Shown: one piece after another, positions 35,879-44,623 of the stretch
Position numbering within the stretch: position 1 is the first letter of the stretch
Layout: the number at the start of each line of letters is the position of its first letter
Assembly (NCBI RefSeq): GCF_051622035.1
Contig: NC_135359.1
Location: 29,231,501 to 29,295,500 of the forward strand
DNA from: Arctopsyche grandis
Lineage: Eukaryota; Arthropoda; Insecta; Trichoptera; Hydropsychidae
Direction: 5' to 3'
DNA: 64,000 nt
Notes under the pieces: generated by a model
What the model was told of the DNA's origin: nothing
What the model saw: only the letters and a program-made list of their open reading frames with translations
The model's database searches: none
Program-made: the position numbers and the translations under genes

Positions 35879-36974
35879 GTTCGGTGATTACTGGTCACTA
35901 AGCACTGGTCACAAAGTCACTAAAATCTCTATAACGGAACATCTGGCAGCCGAAAAGTCCATCATACTAACAATAACTATCATACTAACGAGAACTTGAG
36001 TGCCAAATATTGCGTATTCGCGATTTTCATCGCAAAAATTGTATTTGTGACCACCGCAATGTGACTAATAATCCAACTACCCCCAGTAACAGACTTGTAC
36101 TTATAGTTCATCCGCAGTAGGAAGATATGCACGTAATTGCAATTTGCACAATAATCCGCTTACCGGTTTTTCCATTGCCCTGTGTACGGCAGAATTTAAA
36201 ATGGCAAGGACCAATGATTTTCTCATATTAAGTTTGTGACTCACTATAGTTGGTCCGCTGTAGAAAGACACTTAGACAAAGCAAAACGTACATGCTGTCC
36301 CTTACACCCCATCTCGACCAATAGCATTTGGCACATACAATGTTTTATTGGCCGTACGAAATGCTATTGGCCAAGAAGCGGTGTAAGGGACAGCAAGTGC
36401 GTTTTACCCAAGTGTCTTTCTACAGCGGACCAACTAGAGTGAGTCACAAACGTAATATGAGAAAATGGGTTTGGTGCAAACGATCGAAATGCGCCAGACA
36501 TATTGAACCACAGATTAACAAGTCGAGTTTTTAATAATTTAATAAGGAAAAATTCGGAACTAAAGTATCAGAAGCACAGAACGTATACAGGGTAGGTATG
36601 TCGGGACTTCGGGTAGATTTCGCTTAGTGTAAGTGCGAGCAGTGCGCACGCATAAGGTACACGTGTCGTTAATCTGTGGTTCAGTCTGTCTGGCACTTTT
36701 CGATCGTTTGCACCGCATCGGAGAAAATCATTGGTCCTTGCCATTTTAAATTCTGCCGTACATAGGGCAAAGAAAAAACCGGTAAACGGAATATTGCGCA
36801 AATTGCAATCGCGCGCACGACAATCGTTGTCACAAAAATCGCGAATACGGAATATCTGGCACTCGAGTTCTCGTTAGTACTTTTGGTGAATTTTCGAAAT
36901 TTTGGGTGCCAGATGTCCATGATCGAGATTTAAGTGACGTGAGCGCTCGCTTTTTGCGGAATAATCACCGAACC
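35879..36974. mobile_element. Fold-back element with GGTTCGGTGATTA ends, carrying a MITE
   Basis: The outer ends are inverted (GGTTCGGTGATTA at 35,879 and its complement ending at 36,974). Long inner blocks are inverted too: CTAACGAGAACT..GAGTGCCA, GCAATTTG, then CGGCAGAATTTAAAATGGCA and GGACCAATGATTTTCTC. The left arm is split by a palindromic MITE (36,217-36,466) and resumes with GGTGCAAACGATCGAAA. The same GGTTCGGTGATTAC terminus appears at 61,959-62,020. I know no family with this end. Confidence 0.65.
36217..36466. mobile_element. Palindromic MITE nested in the fold-back element
   Basis: Nearly the entire 250 bp is an inverted repeat. ATTTTCTCATATTA, GTTTGTGACTCACT and TGGTCCGCTGTAGAAAGACA on the left recur inverted on the right, with a centre near 36,340. 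The host arm is uninterrupted in its partner (36,700-36,730), which proves the insertion. Confidence 0.7.
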
Positions 36975-37153
36975 ATGAAAACCATTAGAAAATTCTAAGC
37001 GCTACAAGGCAAACAGGTTTCACACTCGATAGCCGAATAATCATTAGTTGTGGTTTTAATTTTCGCCGATAGATCGTGCTTATTAACTGTCACTTTGACG
37101 TTTCGAGCACAGACTAAACATTCTAAACAGTTCTTAGCATTTGTACAATTCAC

Positions 37154-37434
37154 GTAATCTTCTTTTATTTATAATGCATATTATATTTTAATCATATAGT
37201 ATTTAAACCAAATATAAGTATTTATATTCGATTATTAAGTGCGTATTTTTAATATTTTTGAAACTCGAGTTGAGGTTATGTTCAATTAAATTCTGATACA
37301 TATACTTACTGATTTCTAACATGCCTCACCTGTGACTTTCCAACCTAGTTTTAATTCTAATCAAGAATAGTTTTGATTTGCTTTTCACCCTTTATATGAA
37401 TCCATATGAATATGAATCTATACATCTTTTCCAG
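37154..37434 (+). other. Possible intron in the TMEM230 5' UTR
   Basis: TTTTCCAG at 37,427-37,434 is a good splice acceptor 10 bases before the TMEM230 start codon. GTAATC at 37,154 is a weak candidate donor, about 280 bp upstream. An untranslated first exon around 37,030-37,153 would follow. Transcript evidence is needed; another donor may be used. Confidence 0.3.
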
Positions 37435-37444
37435 ACGTTCAAAA

Positions 37445-37783
37445 ATGAACAGGTCCAGAAAGAAGCACTCAAACTACAGTTATTCGAAGCTTGCGGATAG
37501 AGAAGACTTTACCGATGAACAGTTTCAATTGCCGCCTACGAAGATACCCTGGAAAGCAATATGTTTGGCCACATTTTTGTGCTGCGTCGGATTCGTCCTA
37601 CTTCTGATCGGAAGCCTCATCATCACCGGACACATTGACTCGCAGTACAGCGACAGGATGTGGTCCCTCATCGTACTGGGAGTAATCATGTTCCTGCCAG
37701 GATTTTATCACTTACGAATAGCTTACTATGCGTTCAGGAATTTTCCCGGTTATTCATTTGATGATATTCCGGAGTTTGAGTAA
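37445..37783 (+). CDS. TMEM230: TMEM230, two-span vesicle membrane protein
   Basis: The protein has 112 residues (human about 120). A hydrophilic N-terminus leads to the family motif PPTKIPWKAI (30-39). The first membrane span is about 37-60 (LATFLCCVGFVLLLIGSLII), followed by a short loop. The second span is about 73-95, with the hallmark FLPGFYHLRIAYYA, and the C-terminus is PGYSFDDIPEFE. In vertebrates TMEM230 sits in synaptic, secretory and recycling vesicle membranes and affects vesicle trafficking; the same is inferred here. I chose the ATG at 37,445 over the in-frame ATG at 37,406 because a splice acceptor ends at 37,434 and homologues start near MNRS. The CDS is a single exon. AATAAA at 37,816-37,821 is a likely poly(A) signal just after the stop. 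The repeat element ending at 36,974 lies close upstream and could affect the promoter. Confidence 0.96.
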   Translation: MNRSRKKHSNYSYSKLADREDFTDEQFQLPPTKIPWKAICLATFLCCVGFVLLLIGSLIITGHIDSQYSDRMWSLIVLGVIMFLPGFYHLRIAYYAFRNFPGYSFDDIPEFE

Positions 37784-38165
37784 ACTTCTATTTACTCGAT
37801 CAAAATAAGTATTATAATAAATTTTGAGCATTTATGATTGTTATATATTTGTATTTAACTCTAATGTGGATTTATAATACAATCGCTATTCGCAATCACA
37901 TACATATGTAAATGTTAAAAAAACCCGTTTATATGATTTATTCAAATGTACTGTATTATTTATTTATATTTGTTAAATGTCTATGTGATTTATAATTTAG
38001 ACATAGAAAATAAGTGCCTTTTTATTTAAGTGTTTTATGAATATTAAATTATATTTATATCATGCAATTATTATAAAGTTATTACATAGCTATTTGAATG
38101 TAGAAATATATATTGTAATATTAAGGCTTATCTTGTATTTTATTTTATTTGCTTGACAATTAATA
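37784..38165. other. TMEM230 3' UTR and AT-rich flank
   Basis: Contains several AATAAA-like motifs and AT-rich sequence up to the target duplication of the nested LTR pair. Nothing else is visible. Confidence 0.5.
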
Positions 38166-38169
38166 CTAC

Positions 38170-39480
38170 TGTTGCGTAGGGGTGGGTGGAGGATCCAAGT
38201 AAAAGGCCAAAGTCGTGTCACAGCATTTATTGATGATTAAGGAGATTGTTACGGGGACGAGAAGGAGATGGTGTACAAATATTATAGTCACAGTTTTTTA
38301 TAAGATCTTCATTTAATAGTAGTAAGTATACACGAGATTAATATACAAGTTTGTATTACACGTTACTAGTTAGGCAGTTTAATCACAAGTGCCTTGTAAG
38401 ACTGTTTGATCGCAAGTGATCAGTTACACTATTCAATCTCAAGTGATTAAATAGTGTAAGAGTGTTTGATCGCAAGTGACTAGTTACACTGTTCAATCGC
38501 AAGTTACTAGTTAGAGTGTTTGATCGCAAGTGATCTTCCATATGTTTAACATCAGTATATATTCAATAAGGGTAACAATTTGAACCAATCATAGCTCGTG
38601 AGAAAATAATATTTTAGGGGGGAACTCGAGTTAATTAAAAACAATATTTTAAGACTTTAATACTTTGACCCTTGAGTGTATCGAGAAATGGTTTACACAC
38701 AATTAGTTACACAATTAGTTACGCAGGTTTAAAAAGGAGTCGAGTCGTGTGAAAAATGCTGGTAAAACTAATTAAAGACAATATTTTAGTGTTTGCATAT
38801 GTATCCCTTGAGGTTAGATATACACAATTCGTTGTGCGGATTAAGAAGGGTTTTGATATTTGGGGGAAACATAATTTGTCACGCTGGTGGCGTGTGAATA
38901 AGCAATAAAGTTAATTAAAAACGATATTTTTAGTGTTAAAATATGTGTCTTGAATGTATCGAGAAATGGCTGAGTAGATGTGCACACAATTTGTCACGCA
39001 GATAGCATCGAGTCGTGAGAAAAATGCAACTAAAACAATAAAGATTTTGGAAGTCTCATAAATAACATTAAAGGAAAATATCAATTAAGCGTGCGTTCAA
39101 AGAATCAAGATAACAAGCGGGAATAAAGAGTAATATAAGTACATACATAGGTTGTAAGATATTCACAACAAAACAAGATACATGCACTGGCAGTGCTCCG
39201 TCCAGAATGTCTTGATATCGCCTAAGTACCGCCTTTTAACGGCTCGGTCGCTCAAGGCATCCAGTTACTTCCCTATTATTTAGGCATGTACCCGGATATG
39301 TATTCCCACGACACCCAGTCCCACGGTATTGGTCACTTCTTCGAAGGGACCAATAATAGTCACTTTGGTGGCCATTGTTTAGCCTACATGCACTTAGAGT
39401 CTAGAGATAATCCTTGAAACCAATTATAACGGTCACACAGTCGTGGGATGCTACTCTGCCTAATCCGAGTGTACGTAACA
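38170..39480 (-). mobile_element. Solo LTR, copy 3, interrupted by another solo LTR
   Basis: On the minus strand it runs from TGTTACGTACACTCGG to CACCCCTACGCAACA and matches the solo LTRs at 13,833 and 16,380. CTAC flanks it at 38,166-38,169 and 39,481-39,484. The family length is about 400 bp; the excess is a foreign LTR at 38,247-39,175. No internal region remains. Confidence 0.85.
38247..39175 (+). mobile_element. Solo LTR of a different family, nested (929 bp)
   Basis: It begins TGTTACGGGGACGAG and ends ATTCACAACAAAACA, with AGAT at 38,243-38,246 and 39,176-39,179. The flanking outer-LTR sequence (GATTAAGGAGAT|ACATGCACTGG) is continuous once the insert and one AGAT are set aside. Internally there are short tandem repeats (TTTGATCGCAAGTGA at 38,407-38,535) and imperfect longer repeats around ATTAAAAACAATATTTTA. 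The strand is not certain because the ends are symmetrical. Confidence 0.8.
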
Positions 39481-39484
39481 CTAC

Positions 39485-39985
39485 ATTAACGTGGAAAATG
39501 TAAAAATGTAACTAGTGCGGTCTATGCTTAGCTTTGTATGTGATTGTTGATGTCGGGGACCTAACTTAAGATTATTTTAGTATTATTAAGGTGCAAACAC
39601 TGAATCGTACGGAACGGACACGTTCTTGGCCTCATGTGGTGGAAAATAATAACACAAAGATTTTTGGCTGGGTGTCATAGTATAGATCAGGCATGCTGGC
39701 GTTTTTTTTACATGTGTAGAGCTATCTGAAAAAAAAATACGTGCCGTGTACTTCTCAGTGTGCCTTTATATTTAGCGTTTGTACAGCAGAGATCGCGATC
39801 GGGCGGGCAACTGGGGGAATCCCGCATTGTTATGAAAAATATCTGGTCACATTATTGTAAATGGTTGAGTCGAAATGTTTCAGATGTGCACAAGGCTAAG
39901 TTTCCAATTATGCTTTGTGTAATTGGAAACGGTTCCCTACGATTTATAATTTTAATATAAACGGCCACTGAACGTAGTGTTTCTT
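39485..39985. other. Unassigned stretch
   Basis: No supported gene and no recognised repeat. A TTAA followed by CCCTTTGAATGCTGAG at 39,986-40,005 looks like one end of a piggyBac-like MITE as at 15,121, but no partner end is seen. Confidence 0.35.
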
Positions 39986-39989
39986 TTAA

Positions 39990-40520
39990 CCCTTTGAATG
40001 CTGAGCCCAAATCTGTTGTTTTCGTGCAAAGCTGGTGTTCTTGTCCGTAGGACGATAGCTGTCAATGACTGAAGCATCAAGCTTTGATGACTTGAGGACA
40101 GGAACAATAGTCGTCCTTGAAAACTCTTCAGGTACATGTTCATGCAAAATCATCGGATTGAAAAGCCTAGCAAGGCTTTTCAATAGATGAAGAAATTCTT
40201 GCCACTGTGCAGAACATGATCCGTACTGATGCTGTCCCAACCAGTTGCTTTCCCTCCAGACATTGACCTTAACGCAGATTCAACTTCATCGCCAGCTATG
40301 ACACAAAACGAATCTTCTGAGTTAGACATAACCACATCAGCCATGGCCATCAAATCCGAAACACTCTTTGAAATGCTTGCTAAATATATTGGCAATACTC
40401 CGATGGTTGTAAATTCCGTTAATATGTACCGGAATACTATTATTTACTGCTAAAATAGCATTTGTAGAATTCCAAAATTTATTTTTTAGAAAAGTCTTTA
40501 TTTCGATGATGTAGAGCTAT
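39990..40520 (-). mobile_element. LINE ORF2 reverse-transcriptase N-terminal fragment
   Basis: The minus strand reads FWNSTNAILAVNNSIPVHIN, then EVESALRSMSGGKATGWDSI and a VPEEFSRTTIVPVLKSSKLD stretch. These are the start of a CR1-class RT (the KA.G.D.I motif, then W....I.P..K). Two frames are used, so it is broken. The same LINE probably continues at 41,387 and 42,720 on the same strand. Confidence 0.6.
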
Positions 40521-40529
40521 CTTATGCAT

Positions 40530-41385
40530 AACACTTTGGTTAGCGTTGCTTTAACATACTGTAGGAATATAGCACGACTTGTGCTATTACGAATCAAAAT
40601 CAGTGATCTCATCAACGATCCTGTACACATAACTCAAGGGCAACGACCCTTCGACCATTCCAGAAGAAAGAATTCATCACTCGATCGTAAAAACGAACGA
40701 AACCCAACAGTGCTGTAATCAGGATAGCCAAACACGTGAAAGTCGTTAGCGCGTGGCACATGCCCGCATTCTCAAACGAACGATGTTCTGTCGCTGACAG
40801 AGAAGTGTTATACAAGTGTTATACAGAAGTGCCTTTTTGAACAAATACCCTGTGTCAAACGCGTTCACAGTACAATAATTAGTAATAATAGTTGTTTCCG
40901 TCACGCTCGTAAGCGTGTCCGCGCGCGAGAAAGAGTCAGAACATCGTGTCTACGTGCCAGATTTTAATTAACAGATCTTTTTTTACGAACGGAGTGTGGC
41001 TGCAGCCACACCGCAACTGTCGACACTTTTGATGCCTTAGGGCACTTCTATTGTATAACACTTCTCTGGTCGCTGACCCCATAAACCACACATGTATCGA
41101 GCACGCGCCTCGAAAATAGGTCAACACGTGTTCCCAACGCTCGTGTCCTGGAAACGAAGACAAAGCAAATGCACACGGCACGCTCCAATCCAAAACGTAT
41201 ATAAAGTAACGCAGCAGCTCGCAACACCAGAGTGAACCTCTGGAGTTCAACCAGATCACTTCTCCGAAGCTCAACCTCTTCGTACATACAATAACCATTG
41301 TAACAATTGAACAAAAATAAACGATCCTCTTTCAAACTCAACTGAGTTTCCATAGGCCGGTAAACGGTCGAAACCTTTAACCCGT
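40530..41385 (-). mobile_element. Unclassified insertion in the LINE, LTR-like
   Basis: This segment separates two parts of one LINE. It has a TATA box (GTATATAAAG, 41,197-41,206) and AATAAAC near 41,316, both on the plus strand. An inverted pair of about 25 bp lies inside it (AGAGAAGTGTTATACA near 40,800 and its complement near 41,051). Promoter plus poly(A) motif in a short non-coding block suggest an LTR, but I could not define ends or target duplication, and the strand is uncertain. Confidence 0.3.
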
Positions 41386-41386
41386 A

Positions 41387-41790
41387 CTATAATACCTTCA
41401 GAGCTTTTTCAAAAACATGTCTAGCATGACGACGTCGGTCGGCAACTTCTCCTGTAGAAGGGCGGCCCGCTGCGACCCATTCTATGAATGAGTTTCTTGA
41501 ATCTAGGTAGAGTGACGCTACCTGATCGTTCCAACCAGGAACCACCTTAAACCTCTTATCATTATTTTGATGCGTTGGTGAAGAAAACGATGTCGAAGCA
41601 GCATTTCTCAAAACATCTACAATCGAATGATAGAGGTAATGAATGCAAGTCCTATGCTCAGTATCTGTGCATTTTCTCAAATTGCAATTTTGAAGACTTT
41701 TATCACATACAATTCAGACCATTCGAAGCAATTATAACAAAAAGCGGGCGATGATCTGACCATACTACGTCAGTGTGGACTTTAAAATCT
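41387..41790 (-). mobile_element. LINE ORF2 fragment: endonuclease end and linker
   Basis: SDHRPLFV near 41,755 is the end of an APE-type endonuclease. It is followed by VVPGWNDQVASLYLDSRNSF, then RRRHARHVFEKALKVL, the linker that precedes the RT in CR1-class elements. The reading continues, after an insertion, at 40,520. Confidence 0.6.
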
Positions 41791-41794
41791 TGAA

Positions 41795-42700
41795 TGGATC
41801 GTAAAATTCCTATATAATTTAAGAATGACGGCGTACCGTGATGTGTGATGTGAGCTAAGGTCGGCTAAAATTTTTATGGCATAGAATGCCATATTAAATT
41901 TTTCATTTTCCTTAAAAGGTTTCTGATTTTCACTATCACTACTGAGAAATTCTTCAACTGAATTCGAATCAATTCGTGATTCGACTTCAATATTTTGATT
42001 TTTGTATCTTTGATGAAAACATTCCTCCGGAAATGCGTCGATTTTTCGTTCCTCCCGCACAAATATATAATATTTTTTACTGCTACCATATTTGAAATTT
42101 TCCCTGACTTTGCCATTTTCCTTTATTGACATGTTTGCTTTATAAATAAAAAAGTAATTTTAAAGATCTGTGATATAATTGCATACCTCCTGCTGTTAAT
42201 TTGTATGATGCAACATCTAGTAATTGCCTTGTTTCAGGAACTGGATCCATTATTCGATAAACTTTTTGTTCCATCATTGCCTTTGAATTTTTAATTCTTA
42301 GTGTGATGTCGTTAAGAAGTTCAATAATACAAATTCCAATAGACGGAACGGAACGAAGCTTGGTTTTAATATGGCTTTTGAACGTCCAAAAGGACCTTTA
42401 AATTCTATTTGTTGTAGAATCACCCATCATTGGGAAATACTTTCGAAAACAATGTACCCACATTTCCCTGCACGAATCCCAATTTTTACTAAAATATTCT
42501 ACAAGAGAAATTTTTCTATTTTTGGAAAATATCTCCACCATTCTTGTTTCCTTCAAAAAATCAGTTTTATTTACATCATACTCTTCGGGTGTCTGCGAAT
42601 ACAACATTTTTTTGAATATTCTTATAATCTTCTTATGTACTATGTACTGTATGTACAAATAGCCAATAATTCGTCGATACTGTATGTACAAATAGCCACA
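41795..42700 (-). pseudogene. ZSWIM/MULE-like fragment inserted in the LINE
   Basis: Minus-strand pieces read VEYFSKNWDSCREMWVHCFR, then GDSTTNRI, and in a shifted frame VPETRQLLDVASYKLTAG. The order W..C.E.WV..R..........TTNR.ES, then a helical tail, is typical of MULE-transposase-derived ZSWIM1/3 proteins. A possible intron (GTATGC near 42,187 to ATAAAG near 42,139) is followed by a 116-codon frame I cannot assign. Frameshifts make it non-functional. A 34-bp direct repeat (ACTGTATGTACAAATAGCCA) is at 42,645-42,698. Confidence 0.45.
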
Positions 42701-42704
42701 TTCA

Positions 42705-43560
42705 ATAGAAAAACGATATTGAGTACTGAATACTCTTTAAATCTCGTTCTGAGTAGATATGATCGGTGAGGTATCGTTATTTCGTAATAGGATTTTCGAG
42801 TGTTTCACCCATACATACAAAAAACCTTTTTCCTTAGCCAGGGACTTCACCTTGGTCAGCAGCATTTTGTTAGAAACGGTCGGGTGGTCATTTACAAAAA
42901 TCCGTTTATCATCGGAATAACCGAGATCCTTTAATGAAAGCGACTAAACGCCGCGCTGCTAGCATAAATTCTTCTTTAAGATGATAATATTATCAAAAGA
43001 GGCCACAATCGGTTTAGAATTATTATTACTACGGGAAGGAACCCTCGAAACAAAGTTGATTTGACTAGTGTTTATGGGATAATTCATTTTCTTGCTCAGT
43101 TTAACAATGGTATCAATCAGATTTTCGCTTTTAGAGAGTGGCACCCCTTTGATTTCAATATTATTTCTTCTTGACCATTGCTCCTTCTCATTTAATTTCT
43201 GTTCAAGGTGATCAATCTTGTTTTGGATAGTTGCTGTCTCGAGGTTTGCCTTTTCTAGAGTATCTAACCTAGACTCTAGTTTATGTATCTTCTGTGTAAA
43301 ATCATTTATTAAGGAATGTGCCATCTACAAAGAGTTCTTCAAATCAGAAACATCAGACTTCAGGGATTTGATGTCATCTGACATTGATCTGAGAGGGGCT
43401 AGGTCCATCTTGAAGCCTTTTATTTCAGCCAATAGAAGATCAACGGGGAGCTCGACGTTGGGTCACTTCCGGAAGGGGCTGGAATAAGGCCCGTCTTGCA
43501 TGAAGCACACTTCCACTGGAGCTTACGGTTTGAGCTTATGATGAAGTATGTTTACCAAAA
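42705..43560 (-). mobile_element. LINE ORF1 (coiled coil and RRM-like), decayed
   Basis: The minus strand encodes a heptad-rich coiled coil (LESRLDTLEKANLETATIQN, 43,220-43,290). It is followed by QWSRRNNIEIKGVPLSKSEN and INFVSRVPSRSN, then KRIFVNDHPTVSNKMLLTKV in another frame. This is the ORF1 protein of CR1/L2-like LINEs. An in-frame stop precedes MAHSLINDF and a frameshift follows residue 121 of the long frame. Together with 41,387 and 39,990 it is probably one minus-strand LINE whose endonuclease start was replaced. Confidence 0.6.
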
Positions 43561-43719
43561 TTATCTCAATTTCATCCTATAAATAAAAATTATTACATTT
43601 AAAATAAATAAAACAAGCCAGCCAAATAATAGATATGTGTATTTAATTATCATTTATCTTAAAACTATTTAAATAAACTGCAATGAGAAGAAATGACATG
43701 AAAGGGGGGCACCAGAAAC

Positions 43720-44300
43720 ATCATGGCACGCATGCAGCCAAAATGTAAGAATATTTATATATTAACAGTATTTATATTTCTTAATGAAATCGTTGCTGCC
43801 GAGACTGAATGTGATATTTTCCACCTTAGTGAGCGTAAATTGTCGGAAATTACTCTAACCCATTTATCTGGTAGTCTGCGCTCATCATTGTTTTCATGAT
43901 TGATTGTGATTTATGAGTGAAATTTTGATTAACTCTCTTCCATTTGGGCCTTACAGGGATGTTTTGTATTTGTAGTTGTTTCTTACATATTTATTGAAAC
44001 TGGCTGTAGGTGCAAGGCATTCCTTATGCTATATTTTATTTGATATTTTTACTTTATCTGTTATTATTAAATGCTATTTTTTATGTTTATGTATGGATGT
44101 ATTTATGTTTATGTTCAAATGTATTTTTTTATGTATAATTGATGAGTATATTATTTTCGTTATGTATTAATTTATGTTTAATTGTTATTTTGTTTTTTTT
44201 GTGTTATATTTTTTGACCATTGTGGCGCTTTAGGATTCCTGTTATGCCACAATGGTCTGTTTAGAATAAAATAAAATAAATAAATAAATAATAATAATTT
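43720..44300 (+). mobile_element. LINE 3' end
   Basis: An AT-rich 3' UTR ends in the hairpin-like pair GACCATTGTGGC / GCCACAATGGTC (44,215-44,254), then AATAAAATAAAATAAATAAA. The last 140 bp recur at 57,439-57,580. The left limit is uncertain. Confidence 0.5.
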
Positions 44301-44388
44301 ATTTAATATTTATCCCAGTATGCATTTATTGTGACCAGAGGGTAGATTTTGGAGTAAATGATTTTAAACAAATTTCACACTTAGGCTT

Positions 44389-44623
44389 TTACCTGGTGTG
44401 AGTTCTTAAATGTCCCACAAGTGCATTTTTTCGAATAAATGATTTTAAACAAATGTCACATTTGTATGGTTTTATGTCAGCATGCGATTGTTTATGTCTC
44501 TCGAGGTAAGGTTTTGGAGTAAATGATTTTAGACAAATTTCACACTGGTATGGCTTTTCCCCCGTGTGAGTTCTCAAATGTGACACAAGTTCATCTTTAC
44601 GAACATATGATTTAAAAAAAATG
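44389..44623 (-). pseudogene. Out-of-frame zinc fingers downstream of ZNF copy 1
   Basis: After the stop at 44,624 a different frame continues with two intact C2H2 fingers (CEICLKSFTPKPYLERHKQS, CDICLKSFIRKNALVGHLRT) and the remains of a third (SYVRKDELVSHLRTH) whose second Cys is Phe. Relative to the repeat unit, two bases are missing within the His codon after KP, so the fingers drop out of frame. The same loss is present in copy 2. Confidence 0.75.

Noticed and set aside
43976-44170. Small membrane-protein-like frame
   Set aside because: The hydrophobic reading comes from an AT-rich LINE 3' tail.
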